Assembly (NCBI RefSeq): GCF_024666615.1
Contig: NZ_CP088297.1
Location: forward strand, 1,178,001 to 1,242,000
Origin: Aquabacterium sp. J223
Lineage (GTDB): Bacteria; Pseudomonadota; Gammaproteobacteria; Burkholderiales; Burkholderiaceae_C
Direction of reading: 5' to 3'
DNA length: 64,000 bases
Positions 1 to 10,184 of the stretch are shown here, piece after piece. Both the position numbers and the translations under genes were made by a program. The notes below the pieces were generated by a model, which saw only the letters and a list, made by a program, of their open reading frames with translations, was not told where the DNA came from and searched no databases. Position 1 is the first letter of the stretch; each line of letters begins with the position of its first letter.

Positions 1-707
1 CCTTCGCCCATGGTAATGTGGTGGGCGGGGTAGAAGCTCAGCGTGCCGATGTCGCCGAAGGTGCCGACCATCTGGCCGTCGTAGGTGGCGCCCAGCGCAT
101 CGCAGCAGTCCTCCACCAGCCACAGGCCGTGCTTGCGGCACAGCGCGGTCACCACCTCCAGGTTGAACGGGTTGCCCAGGCTGTGGGCCAGCATGATGGC
201 CTTGGTCTTGGGCGAGATCGCCGCCTCGATCTGGCTGGCGTCGATGTTGTGCGTGGCGAGGTCGACGTCGACGAACACCGGCACCGCACCGAACTGCAGG
301 ATGGGGTTGACGGTGGTCGGGAAGCCGGCCGCCACACCGATCACCTCGTCGCCCTGCCGGATGGCGCGGTCGCCCAGCTTGGGGCTGGTCAGCGTGGAGA
401 ACGCGACGAGGTTGGCCGACGAGCCGGAGTTCACCGTGATCAGGTGCCTCACGCCGATGAACTGGGCCAACCGCTGCTCGAACATCGCGTTGAAGCGGCC
501 GGTGGTCAGCCAGCCGTCCAGCGAGGCGTCGACCATCATTTTCAGCTCGCCCGCGCCGATCACCTTGCCGGACACCGGCACCGCGCTCTCGCCGGGCACG
601 AACGGCTTGGGCGCGTAAGCGATGTCGGCGTACTGTTGGACCAGTTCGCCGATCTGGCGGCGAAGGCTGTCCAGTTGCGGCTGGAAGGAAACGGTGGTGG
701 TGCTCAT
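1..707 (-). CDS. ddhC: CDP-4-dehydro-6-deoxyglucose 3-dehydrase (RfbH/DdhC), 3' end beyond window
   Basis: Removes the C3 hydroxyl of CDP-4-keto-6-deoxyglucose together with the DdhD reductase, using PMP and a [2Fe-2S] cluster. Only the first 235 residues are in the window. The fold is that of DegT/DnrJ/EryC1 aminotransferases: SGSSAN phosphate-binding loop, and [10 protein letters not shown] with the cofactor-binding Asp. Where true aminotransferases have the PLP lysine, this protein reads AHHITMGEG (His229-His230), the known hallmark of the dehydrase branch. The ATG overlaps the TGA of the upstream gene as ATGA, so translation is probably coupled. The cysteines for the iron-sulfur cluster lie beyond the window edge and cannot be checked. 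Confidence 0.94.
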   Translation of the reverse strand, partial: MSTTTVSFQPQLDSLRRQIGELVQQYADIAYAPKPFVPGESAVPVSGKVIGAGELKMMVDASLDGWLTTGRFNAMFEQRLAQFIGVRHLITVNSGSSANLVAFSTLTSPKLGDRAIRQGDEVIGVAAGFPTTVNPILQFGAVPVFVDVDLATHNIDASQIEAAISPKTKAIMLAHSLGNPFNLEVVTALCRKHGLWLVEDCCDALGATYDGQMVGTFGDIGTLSFYPAHHITMGE

Positions 708-1801
708 GTGCCGGATTGGTACCGAGTGATTTGATTCAGGCAGAGGGAACGCACGTCCTGGCCGTCCAGCCAGGCCTGGTGCCAGTCGGTGATGCGCTTC
801 AGGGCCGTCTCCAGCGACCAGCGCGGCGCCCACTGCAGCCGTTGTCGCGCCTTGGAAATGTCGAGCTTGAGGAAGGTCGCCTCGTGCGGGTGGTCGCCCG
901 GCTGCAGGGTCCATGTGGCGCCGTCACCCCAACTGTCGCAGAGGTGCTCGACGATCCACTGCACCGGCCGCGCATCCTCGTCCCGCGGGCCGAAGTTCCA
1001 GCCCTCGGCCGCGTCCTGACCCTGCCCGAACAGGCGCTGGGCCAGCACCAGGTAGCCGGACAGCGGTTCCAGCACGTGTTGCCATGGGCGGATGGCGTGC
1101 GGGTTGCGGATCTGCACGGGCAGGCGCTTCTCCAGCGCACGGAGCACGTCCGGCACCAGTCGGTCGGCCGCCCAGTCGCCCCCGCCGATGACGTTGCCCG
1201 CCCGGGCCGTGGCCAGCGCGATGCCGGCCGGCGCCAGGAACGACTTGCGGTAGGCCGCGCTCACCAGTTCCGCACAGCCCTTGCTGTTGGAGTAGGGGTC
1301 GTGGCCGCCCATCGGCTCATCTTCACGGTAGCCCCAGACCCACTCTCGGTTGTCGTAGCACTTGTCGGTGGTGACGTTGACCACCGCCCGCACGCTGCCG
1401 GCTCGCCGCACCGCTTCCAGCAGGTGCACGGTGCCCATGACGTTGGTGGCGTAGGTCGTGACGGGTTCCTGGTAGGACAGCCTGACGAGGGGCTGAGCGG
1501 CCATGTGGAGGACGATGTCGGGGCGGAAGGCCGCCATGGAGGCCGTCAAGGCCTCCGCGTCGCGGATGTCACCAATGTGCGAGGTCATGCCCTCGGCCAC
1601 CCTGGCCTGCTCGAAAAGACTGGGTGAGGTGGGTGGCGCCAGCGCGAAGCCCTGCAGCTCGGCGCCCAGGCTCTGCAGCCACAGCGACAGCCAGCTGCCC
1701 TTGAAGCCCGTGTGGCCGGTGAGGAAGACCCGCTTGCCTTGCCAGAAGGCGGGGTCCACCTGAGCGATGGACGTGTCGACGTTCGCCACGCTCACTCCCA
1801 T
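704..1801 (-). CDS. ddhB: CDP-glucose 4,6-dehydratase
   Basis: Converts CDP-glucose to CDP-4-keto-6-deoxyglucose in the cytoplasm, the second step towards CDP-3,6-dideoxyhexoses. It is an extended short-chain dehydrogenase: NAD-binding TGHTGFKG at residues 28-35, catalytic region TTDKCYDN, and the active-site Tyr/Lys in PYSNSKG. The chosen ATG at 1801 gives 365 aa and overlaps the end of ddhA by 10 bp. An in-frame ATG at 1831 would add 10 residues but push further into ddhA. The neighbours ddhA and ddhC use its substrate and product. Also known as rfbG. Confidence 0.94.
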   Translation of the reverse strand: MGVSVANVDTSIAQVDPAFWQGKRVFLTGHTGFKGSWLSLWLQSLGAELQGFALAPPTSPSLFEQARVAEGMTSHIGDIRDAEALTASMAAFRPDIVLHMAAQPLVRLSYQEPVTTYATNVMGTVHLLEAVRRAGSVRAVVNVTTDKCYDNREWVWGYREDEPMGGHDPYSNSKGCAELVSAAYRKSFLAPAGIALATARAGNVIGGGDWAADRLVPDVLRALEKRLPVQIRNPHAIRPWQHVLEPLSGYLVLAQRLFGQGQDAAEGWNFGPRDEDARPVQWIVEHLCDSWGDGATWTLQPGDHPHEATFLKLDISKARQRLQWAPRWSLETALKRITDWHQAWLDGQDVRSLCLNQITRYQSGT

Positions 1802-2565
1802 GTTTTCCAGGGCGCCTGCCCCGCGGCCCACAGCTCTTCCAACAGGTGCTTGTCACGCAGGGTGTCCATCGGCTGCCAGAAGCCGTCGTGCTCCCACGCC
1901 ATCAACTCGCCGTCCGCTGCCAGCCTCATCAGGGGGTCCTGCTCCCACACCGTGCCATCGTCCTCGATGTAGGACAGCACCCGGGGTGACAGCACGAAGA
2001 AGCCGCCGTTGATGCGGGCCCCGTCGCCCTTCGGCTTTTCCTTGAAGCTGTGCACGCGGCCATCGTGGATGTCCAGCGCCCCGAACCGGCCCGGTGGGAA
2101 CGTGGCGGTCAGGGTGGCGGCCTTGCCGTGCTGGCGGTGAAAGGCGATCGAGGCACCGATGTCGATGTCCCCCACGCCATCGCCATAGGTGAAGCAGAAG
2201 GCCTCGTCGTCCTTCACATAGCGGGCTACCCGCAGCAGGCGGCCACCGGTCATCGAGTCGTCGCCGGTGTCGACCAGCGTCACGTTCCACGGCTCGGCCC
2301 GCTTGTGATGCACTTCCATGCGGTTGCTGCGCATGTCGAAGGTGACGTCGGACATGTGCAGGAAGTAGTTGGCGAAGTACTCCTTGATGACGTAGCCCTT
2401 GTAGCCGCAGCAGATCACGAAGTCGTTCACGCCATGGTGGGCGTACATCTTCAGGATGTGCCACAGGATGGGCTTGCCGCCGATCTCCACCATCGGCTTC
2501 GGGCGCACGCTGGTCTCTTCGCTCAGCCGGGTGCCCAGGCCACCGGCCAGAATCACTGCTTTCAT
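1792..2565 (-). CDS. ddhA: Glucose-1-phosphate cytidylyltransferase
   Basis: Makes CDP-glucose from glucose-1-phosphate and CTP, the entry step of the CDP-dideoxysugar pathway. At 257 aa it matches the family length. The N-terminus has the nucleotidyltransferase signature [11 protein letters not shown] (residues 8-18) followed by [12 protein letters not shown], which separates RfbF from dTDP- and UDP-glucose enzymes. A good ribosome site, GGAGAG, lies 6 bases before the ATG. The gene sits 21 bp after ddhD and overlaps ddhB. Also known as rfbF. Confidence 0.95.
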   Translation of the reverse strand: MKAVILAGGLGTRLSEETSVRPKPMVEIGGKPILWHILKMYAHHGVNDFVICCGYKGYVIKEYFANYFLHMSDVTFDMRSNRMEVHHKRAEPWNVTLVDTGDDSMTGGRLLRVARYVKDDEAFCFTYGDGVGDIDIGASIAFHRQHGKAATLTATFPPGRFGALDIHDGRVHSFKEKPKGDGARINGGFFVLSPRVLSYIEDDGTVWEQDPLMRLAADGELMAWEHDGFWQPMDTLRDKHLLEELWAAGQAPWKTWE

Positions 2566-2586
2566 GTCGTTCTCTCCGGATGGCGC

Positions 2587-3591
2587 TCAGGCGGGGGCCG
2601 AGCAGACGAAGGCGTCGGACAGGAACTGTCCGGGCGGCAGGCCGGCGGCCGTCAGCCGTTCGCGCGCGCCGTGGATCATCGCGTCGGAGCCGCAGGCGTA
2701 GACCCAGGTCGTGGTCCAGTCGCGCGGCGGGCCGTCCACCAGCACCTGCTGCACGTGGCCGCGGGCACCGTCCCACGAAGCGTCCGCCCGCGACAGCACG
2801 GGAATGAAGCGATGGTCCGGCAGGTCCGGTGACGGCGCCCAGTACAAGTCCTCAGCGCGACGCCCGCCCCACAGGACCGTCACGGAACGAGGCCGGGTCG
2901 TGGCATCACTGGGGCGCTGCAGTCCTTCCATGATTGCCTTCACCGGCGCGATGCCGGTGCCGGTGGCGAGGAACACCAGGTCCCGTTCGCCGGCCGAGCG
3001 CAGGAAGAAGGTGCCCAGCGGACCGCGCAGGCGCAGCAGGTCGTCCACCTTGGCCTGCTCGAACCAGTACCGGCTCATCTCGCCACCGGGCACCTCACGC
3101 ACGTGCAACTCCAGCCGGCGGTCCTCCCTCGGGGCGTTGGCCAGCGAATAGCTCCGGCGCAGGCCACCGGGCCCGATGACGTCGACGTACTGCCCCGGGT
3201 GGTAGCGCAGCGTGGATGCAGGCGGCAGGCGCAGCACCACCTGCAGCACGTCCGGCGCGAGGCGGGCCAGGCCATCGATGCGGCACGGCAGGGTCTGCGC
3301 CGGGTGCAGCGTCACGCCGGTGAGGTCCTCGATTTCCAATCGAAGGTCGGCGGTGGCGGTGCGCACGCAGGTCAAGATGGCGCCCGTCTCGCGTTCGGCC
3401 TGGGAGAGGCCCAACTCGTCCGTCAAGGCCATGGTCGCGGCGACGTCCGCGAGGCGGCCCTTGCAGGTGCTGCAGCGTCCGGTGCGGCAGCTGTAGGGGA
3501 AGGCCAGGCCGTGGCGCAGGGCCGCGTCCAGCAGCGTCTCGCCGTCGCGGCTCTCGAAACGCCTGCCGAGGTGGGTGGTGATGACCGGCAT
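2587..3591 (-). CDS. ddhD: CDP-6-deoxy-delta-3,4-glucoseen reductase (iron-sulfur flavoprotein)
   Basis: Passes electrons from NADH through FAD and a plant-type [2Fe-2S] cluster to DdhC, completing C3 deoxygenation. Three domains are visible in 334 aa. An N-terminal ferredoxin has Cys35, Cys40, Cys43 and Cys75. A flavin domain carries RRSYSLAN. A C-terminal NAD domain carries LATGTGIAPVKA. This order (ferredoxin first) is that of AscD/RfbI, not of phenol hydroxylase reductases lacking dehydrase neighbours. Its place ahead of ddhA-ddhB-ddhC gives the ddhDABC order known from enteric O-antigen loci. A generic oxygenase reductase is possible but unlikely in this setting. Confidence 0.92.
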   Translation of the reverse strand: MPVITTHLGRRFESRDGETLLDAALRHGLAFPYSCRTGRCSTCKGRLADVAATMALTDELGLSQAERETGAILTCVRTATADLRLEIEDLTGVTLHPAQTLPCRIDGLARLAPDVLQVVLRLPPASTLRYHPGQYVDVIGPGGLRRSYSLANAPREDRRLELHVREVPGGEMSRYWFEQAKVDDLLRLRGPLGTFFLRSAGERDLVFLATGTGIAPVKAIMEGLQRPSDATTRPRSVTVLWGGRRAEDLYWAPSPDLPDHRFIPVLSRADASWDGARGHVQQVLVDGPPRDWTTTWVYACGSDAMIHGARERLTAAGLPPGQFLSDAFVCSAPA

Positions 3592-3597
3592 CGCGGC

Positions 3598-3993
3598 TCA
3601 GGCCTGCGGACCCTGTTGGCCCAGTTCCTCGCGCAGCCGGGCGATGGTGTGCGACAGCGTTTCGAACTCGGCTTCCTTGCGCTTCAGGAAGGCGTGGGTC
3701 AAGCGCAGCTTCTCGCGCAGCCCACTCGGCGTCAGGACGTAGGCATAGGCCCATTTGCGGTCGCTGCGGCGGAAGTTGTTCGCCTTGACCAGCCCGCGGT
3801 CGAGCAGGGCGTGCAGCACGTAGTGGGTCTTGCCCAGGCTCAGCCCAAGCGCCTGCGCCAGTTCGCGCTGCGACATCTCCGGACGGTCCGCCAGCAGGCG
3901 CAGCGCTTCCAGGCGCGCGCCGTCGAGACCGCTCAAGTCCGCGCCACCCGGGCGCGGACCATCGTGTGCCGTGAGGGAGGCGTGTTCACGCAT
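3598..3993 (-). CDS. MarR-family, EPS-associated winged-helix regulator
   Basis: A 131-aa winged-helix DNA-binding protein. Residues about 28-95 form the helix-turn-helix and wing (SQRELAQALGLSLGKTHYVL, then a Lys/Arg-rich stretch and YVLTPSG). A C-terminal helix follows and probably dimerises. It resembles the MarR-like regulators that recur in exopolysaccharide loci of proteobacteria. It lies 6 bases before ddhD on the same strand, so it is probably transcribed with the pathway it may control. Target sites and ligand are unknown, and the functional link is inferred from context. Confidence 0.8.
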   Translation of the reverse strand: MREHASLTAHDGPRPGGADLSGLDGARLEALRLLADRPEMSQRELAQALGLSLGKTHYVLHALLDRGLVKANNFRRSDRKWAYAYVLTPSGLREKLRLTHAFLKRKEAEFETLSHTIARLREELGQQGPQA

Positions 3994-4043
3994 TGAACAG
4001 ATTCTACGGCCCGATGGGCGAGGGACAAAGATCGGGTCGGGCC

Positions 4044-5195
4044 TCAGGCAGCCGCGGGAGGCGTCCGGCGTGCGCCTCGCCAGGCGTGCCGGACCATCAG
4101 GCCCATGCCCAGCAGCACCAGGGCCACCAACGCGGCGCCGGCGGCGATCAACACCCGCTTGGGCGCGCTGCGGCGCTCCGGGGCGACGGCCGGGTCGACG
4201 ACCTGGATCAAGGCACCCTCCCGGCTTTCGTCGACGCGGGCCAGCTCGTACTGCCGCGCGAACAGCTCGAACAGCGTCTCCTGGTACTTGAACTCGCGGT
4301 AGCGGCTGACGTAGTCGCTGTCGCCGCCCTCGTTGGCCGGGCGTTCGGCACGGGCCAGCTGGCTGCGCAACGCGGACAGCGTCGAGATGGCCTGCACCAC
4401 CTCCGGCGCGTCGTTGTTCAGGTTGCTGCGCAGCGTCTGCACCCGCACCTCGGCGGCGGTGACCTGGGCCTGAAGCCTCGCGTAGTTCTCGGCCGCCGCG
4501 CGGGGCTCGGACTTGAGGGCGCCTTGTGAGAGGCCGCTGCGCTCCATCGCCTGCTGCGCGGTGGTCAGCTGGTCCCGCGTCCGCTTGAGCAGGCCTTCGA
4601 AGAACACACGACGCTGCTGGGCCTCGGTCACCGCCAGCGTGTTGGTGAACCGGCGCAGTTCCTCGACGTAGGCGTTGGCCATGTCGGCGGCGCGTTGCGG
4701 TTCGCGGTCGTCCACCTCGACGGTGATCAGCCCGTCCTTCTTGCCGAGGGTGAACTTGGCGCGCTTGTCGAGCGCCTTGCGCGCGTCCTCGCGGTACTTG
4801 GACTCGTAGACGTCCATCAGCTTGAACTGGTCGATCAGCCGGTTGCTCACCGACGCGCTTTGCAGCAGCGCGATGTACTGATCGCCCGGTGTCTTGACAC
4901 CCGCACCGCCGCCCAGTCCGGCCAAGGCGCCCAGCGACCCGAGCGACGACAACGCCCCGGCCAGACCGCTTTGCTGCTGCTGCGGCGGCATCAGCGTCGT
5001 CTTGGCGGTGTAGGTGGGTGGGATGAGGAAGGCCACGCCGTAGGCCAGCAGCCCGGCCAGCAGGGGAAGGAAGACGAGCTTCTTCCAGTGCGGCCGGATG
5101 GCGTCGACCAGTTCGGGCAGCGTCAGGCCGTCGTCGTCGTCCTCCACGTAGGACGGCTGGCCGGGGGTCTGGTGGGGTTCCACGCGGGCGTTCAC
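4044..5195 (-). CDS. Wzz/GNVR-type chain-length determinant, polysaccharide co-polymerase
   Basis: An inner-membrane protein of 383 aa that sets polysaccharide chain length with a Wzy polymerase. It has the family architecture: a cytoplasmic N-terminus, a first membrane segment at about residues 39-57, a large periplasmic region rich in coiled-coil helices, a proline-containing stretch (VDPAVAPERRSAPKR), and a second membrane segment at about 346-366. No tyrosine-kinase domain follows, so any BY-kinase would be separate. The start is GTG at 5195, supported by GAGAGGG seven bases upstream. It lies 31 bp after the Wza-like gene in the same operon. Confidence 0.9.
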   Translation of the reverse strand: MNARVEPHQTPGQPSYVEDDDDGLTLPELVDAIRPHWKKLVFLPLLAGLLAYGVAFLIPPTYTAKTTLMPPQQQQSGLAGALSSLGSLGALAGLGGGAGVKTPGDQYIALLQSASVSNRLIDQFKLMDVYESKYREDARKALDKRAKFTLGKKDGLITVEVDDREPQRAADMANAYVEELRRFTNTLAVTEAQQRRVFFEGLLKRTRDQLTTAQQAMERSGLSQGALKSEPRAAAENYARLQAQVTAAEVRVQTLRSNLNNDAPEVVQAISTLSALRSQLARAERPANEGGDSDYVSRYREFKYQETLFELFARQYELARVDESREGALIQVVDPAVAPERRSAPKRVLIAAGAALVALVLLGMGLMVRHAWRGARRTPPAAA

Positions 5196-5226
5196 GATCG
5201 GGCCCTCTCGGCCGGCGCCATCATCA

Positions 5227-7350
5227 TCAGTTGTTCCGAATCGTCTGCAACGCCGCCGCGCCCAGGCCGAACTGGTAGAGGATGGCCGTCCAGTCGCGCG
5301 CGTTCTGCACGAAGGTGGACTTGTTCAGCTGCTCGGGCACGAAGACGGTGTCGCCGGGTTCGGCGGTCAGTCCTTCGACGCCGCCGCCGATGCCGAACCA
5401 GCCGCCGCTGCGCTGGCGGCTGCTGACGACGGCGCCGTTGGCGCGCAGCACGAAGGTGCTGTTGGCGTCGGCGCCACGGGTGGGGCCGCCGGCCTGGTTG
5501 AGGTAGTCGCCCAGCGACGCGTTGCGCGCGAACAGGAAGCTGCCGGCGTTGTAGACGCTGCCGAAGACGCCGATGGACGTGGGGGCGGGTGGCACGTACA
5601 GCCGGTCCCCTTCCTCCAGCGGCAGGTCGGGCAGGTCCCTGGAGGTGGGTTGCAGCTGCAGGACCACCCGGCCGGACGGCCGCACCGCGCGCAGCCGCTG
5701 GATGAGCTGGCTGGTCGCGGCCAGCCGGCCGGTCAGCGCCGCCGCCTCGTCGGCACTGGTCGAGCGCTGGGTGGTGGTGTTGCGCGTGATCTCGGTTTCC
5801 AGATCGCGCAGCGCGCGCTCGTAGTTGGCCTGCTGCGCCAGCCGCACGCTCTCGCGGTTGAACTCCGTGCCGAAGACGTAGGCCGCCGACGTCAGGCCAC
5901 CGGCGCGGCGCACCGCGTCGGCGATGGTGCTGCCCGCGGGCAGGATGTACTCGCCGGGGCGCATCACCTCGCCTTCGACCCGCACCCGTTTGTTCTGTCT
6001 CAGCACCGGCAGCGCCACCTGCACCGCGCTGAAGGCGCGCAGCACGTCGCCGCCAGCCGGCGCCTGGGCGATGTCGGCAGGCAGGTTGAGCTGGTCGATG
6101 CGCTGGTCTTCGCGGCGGTCCAGCCGCTCGATGGTCAGCCGGCTGCGGTCCGCCACCGCGGTGAAGCCGCCGGCCATGCGCAGCACGTCGGCCACCGTTT
6201 CGCCGGGCTTCAATTCGAAGATCGCCGGCCGGTTCACGCTGCCGATCAGGCCCACCTCCGGCCCTACCGGGTTGATGTGGATCACGTCCTCGGCCTGCAG
6301 CACGCGGTCGGCGGCCTTGTCGCCCTTCAGCAGCAGGTCGTACAGGTCCAGCCGCGACACCAGCTGGCCGTTGCGGCGCAGCTCGATGTCGCGGAAGCTG
6401 CCGGCCGCGGACGGACCGCCGGCGCGCATCAGGCCGTTGACCACCGTGCTCAGGCTGGACACGGTGTAGGAGCCGGGCCGCGCGGTGAAGCCGGTGACGT
6501 AGATGCGGATGCTGCGCAGCTGCCCCAGGCCGACGCTGACCTGGAAGTTGCGGAACACCTGGCCCACGCGCTGCGTGATGACGTCGCGCAGGTCGGCGTA
6601 ACGCACCCCCGCGACCATGATGGCGCCCACGCGCGGGATGCTGATGCGGCCGCCGCGGTCCACCGTCAGCCGCAGGTCGGCGTCCACCGAACCCCACAGC
6701 GTGACGACCACCTCGTCGCCCGGGCTGATCAGGTAGTCCGACGGCACCTGCGCGGTGGTGTCGGTGGCGCGGCTGAGCGGCGAGCCGCTCATCAGGTCGG
6801 CGCCCAGGCGGCGCACCAGCAGGCTGGAGGCGTCGCGGAAGTCGGCGTCGCTGGGGCGCCCGCCGCGGTCCCACCGCTCGGTGTTCTGCGTCGTCGTGGT
6901 GGTGGTGCCGTCGCGGTTGACCGTGGCCACGTTGCGCTGCTGCTGCTCACGATCCCGGTCGCGATCCCGGCTGCGTTCGCGCTCCTCGGCCTCACGCGGG
7001 TCCTCGATCGACGCCGCGAGCCGGTTGACGAAGCGCTCGAATTCGCCCGGCACGTAGCGCGGCATGGGCGAGCGCAACAGGTCCTCGGTGGCCGCGTCGA
7101 CGTCGTTGCGGGTGCCCCCGGCGGTGCCAGTGGTCTGCGCGTCGCGGCGCAACCGCACGGGGCCCTGTGCATCGGTGCCGCTGCCATCGGCGCCGGCGAT
7201 GCCCAGGTAGTTGCCGACCAGCGGGTTGGTGGTCTGCGCGCCGGCCAGCAGCGGCAGGCCGAGGGCCAGCGCAGCCGCCAGTGCACGGGCCGCCGGCACC
7301 GGCTGCAACAGGAAGCGGAAGCGGCCGAAGCGCCGAGGCATCAGGGTCAT
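5227..7350 (-). CDS. Wza-like outer-membrane polysaccharide export protein with SLBB domains
   Basis: Probable outer-membrane exit pore for the polysaccharide. After a signal peptide (hydrophobic AALALGLPLLAGA) comes a long, low-complexity Arg/Asp/Gln and Thr-rich linker. A polysaccharide-export domain then starts near DYLISPGDEVVVTLWG, followed by four SLBB-type repeats, each ending in a variant of RAGG. The signal peptide ends in AGA|Q with no lipobox cysteine, unlike classical Wza. The ATG at 7350 is preferred because it gives a normal signal peptide. A GTG at 7401 would add 17 residues. It is the first gene of the minus-strand polysaccharide operon. Confidence 0.88.
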   Translation of the reverse strand: MTLMPRRFGRFRFLLQPVPAARALAAALALGLPLLAGAQTTNPLVGNYLGIAGADGSGTDAQGPVRLRRDAQTTGTAGGTRNDVDAATEDLLRSPMPRYVPGEFERFVNRLAASIEDPREAEERERSRDRDRDREQQQRNVATVNRDGTTTTTTQNTERWDRGGRPSDADFRDASSLLVRRLGADLMSGSPLSRATDTTAQVPSDYLISPGDEVVVTLWGSVDADLRLTVDRGGRISIPRVGAIMVAGVRYADLRDVITQRVGQVFRNFQVSVGLGQLRSIRIYVTGFTARPGSYTVSSLSTVVNGLMRAGGPSAAGSFRDIELRRNGQLVSRLDLYDLLLKGDKAADRVLQAEDVIHINPVGPEVGLIGSVNRPAIFELKPGETVADVLRMAGGFTAVADRSRLTIERLDRREDQRIDQLNLPADIAQAPAGGDVLRAFSAVQVALPVLRQNKRVRVEGEVMRPGEYILPAGSTIADAVRRAGGLTSAAYVFGTEFNRESVRLAQQANYERALRDLETEITRNTTTQRSTSADEAAALTGRLAATSQLIQRLRAVRPSGRVVLQLQPTSRDLPDLPLEEGDRLYVPPAPTSIGVFGSVYNAGSFLFARNASLGDYLNQAGGPTRGADANSTFVLRANGAVVSSRQRSGGWFGIGGGVEGLTAEPGDTVFVPEQLNKSTFVQNARDWTAILYQFGLGAAALQTIRNN

Positions 7351-7427
7351 CGAAGGGGCGAAGAGAGGGCGGAGCGCCGTCAGCGGACAGGCAGGCGACA
7401 CAGGCCACGCCGGGCGCGAGGCGGCCG

Positions 7428-7435
7428 GATTCTAG
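7428..7435 (-). promoter_or_regulatory. Probable promoter -10 for the polysaccharide operon
   Basis: CTAGAATC on the minus strand contains TAGAAT, one base from the sigma-70 -10 consensus, 77 bp before the wza-like ATG. No good -35 hexamer is seen. The same octamer precedes rpmF, tatA and petA in this window. Confidence 0.4.
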
Positions 7436-7517
7436 CGATGGCGGTCCCGCGCTTCGGCGTGACGATGGCGCTGCTCGCTCCACCACTTGCATGAGGCGGC
7501 CCGCTGGTGGCGGCCAT

Positions 7518-7523
7518 TACACT
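7518..7523 (+). promoter_or_regulatory. Possible -10 element for the WecA-type gene
   Basis: TACACT ends 8 bases before the ATG at 7532. If it is used, transcription would start at or next to the start codon, giving a leaderless mRNA. No ribosome site is visible before the ATG, which fits. No -35 is evident. Confidence 0.3.
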
Positions 7524-7531
7524 CGCGCCCC

Positions 7532-8626
7532 ATGCTGACCAGCCTGTTCCTCGGCTTTGCAGTGTCGGCGGTGTTGACCCTGATCGTGATCCGCTCCGCG
7601 CATCGGCATGCGCGGTTCTCGGCGGACACCTCCTCGGGGCCCCAGAAGTTCCATGCACGCAGCGTGCCCCGCATCGGCGGCATCGGCATCGTCTGTGGTC
7701 TGCTGGCCTGCGCCGTTCTCGCGTTGCACGAATCACCCGACCTGGCCCTGCCGGGTTGGATGCTGCTCGCCTGCGCGGTGCCGGCCTTCGGCGCCGGCCT
7801 GGTGGAAGACCTGACCAAGCGGGTCAGCCCGCGGCGGCGCCTCGCGGCCACGGCTTTGTCGGCGGGTCTGGCCGTGTGGCTGCTGGGCAGTGTCATCGAC
7901 CGCACCGCCATCCCGGGGCTGGACTGGGTGGTGTCCTTCGGCCTCGGCGCCGCGCTGGTCACCATGTTCACGGTCGCCGGTGTGGCCAACGCGGTCAACA
8001 TCGTCGACGGCTTCAACGGCCTGGCCTCGATGTGCGTGGCGCTGATGCTGACCGCGCTGGCCTACGTGGCCATCCAGGTGGGCGACCGCTTCATCGCGCT
8101 GTGGGCCATCGCCGCGGTCGGGGCGGTGATCGGCTTCTTCATCTGGAACTTCCCCGGCGGCCTGATCTTCCTGGGCGACGGCGGTGCCTACTTCCTCGGC
8201 TTCTGGTTCGCCGAACTGGCCATCCTGCTGCTGCACCGCAACCCGCAGGTCTCGCCGATGTTCCCGCTGCTGATCTGCATCTACCCGGTGTTCGAGACCG
8301 TGTTCACCATGTACCGGCGCAAGGTGCTGCAGAACATGTCGCCGGGGCTGCCCGACGGCATCCACCTGCATTCGCTCATCTACCGCCGCGTGATGCGCTG
8401 GGCGGTGGGCAACCGCAGCGCCAAGGAACTGACCCGGCGCAACTCGCTGACCTCGCCCTACCTGTGGGCGCTGTGCCTGTTCTCGCTGGTGCCGGCGGTG
8501 CTGTTCTGGGACAACACCGGCGTGCTCGCCGGCTTCATCGTGCTGTTCGGCGTCACCTACAGCTCGCTGTACTGGCGCATCGTGCGCTTCAAGTCGCCGC
8601 GCTGGCTGGTGGTGCGGCGGCGCTGA
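7532..8626 (+). CDS. WecA/MraY-family undecaprenyl-phosphate sugar-1-phosphate transferase
   Basis: An integral membrane enzyme, 364 aa with about ten hydrophobic segments, that loads the first sugar phosphate onto the lipid carrier for polysaccharide assembly. Family signatures are PRIGGIGI near the N-terminus, the metal-binding NIVDGFNGLAS, and FLGDGGAYFLGF. A His-containing loop HLHSLIYRR replaces the usual HIHH-type motif of WecA. The start at 7532 is chosen because the membrane segment follows at once. A TTG at 7487 would add an unconvincing Arg/Trp-rich leader. It diverges from the polysaccharide operon, so it is probably the initiating enzyme for that glycan. Which sugar it transfers cannot be told. 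Confidence 0.87.
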   Translation: MLTSLFLGFAVSAVLTLIVIRSAHRHARFSADTSSGPQKFHARSVPRIGGIGIVCGLLACAVLALHESPDLALPGWMLLACAVPAFGAGLVEDLTKRVSPRRRLAATALSAGLAVWLLGSVIDRTAIPGLDWVVSFGLGAALVTMFTVAGVANAVNIVDGFNGLASMCVALMLTALAYVAIQVGDRFIALWAIAAVGAVIGFFIWNFPGGLIFLGDGGAYFLGFWFAELAILLLHRNPQVSPMFPLLICIYPVFETVFTMYRRKVLQNMSPGLPDGIHLHSLIYRRVMRWAVGNRSAKELTRRNSLTSPYLWALCLFSLVPAVLFWDNTGVLAGFIVLFGVTYSSLYWRIVRFKSPRWLVVRRR

Positions 8627-8672
8627 GCGGCCCGCCGGGCCCCCTTGCGCCCCTGCTGTCAGGCCGGTCGGC

Positions 8673-10172
<1,500 letters not shown>

Positions 10173-10184
10173 GGCCGCACCGGC

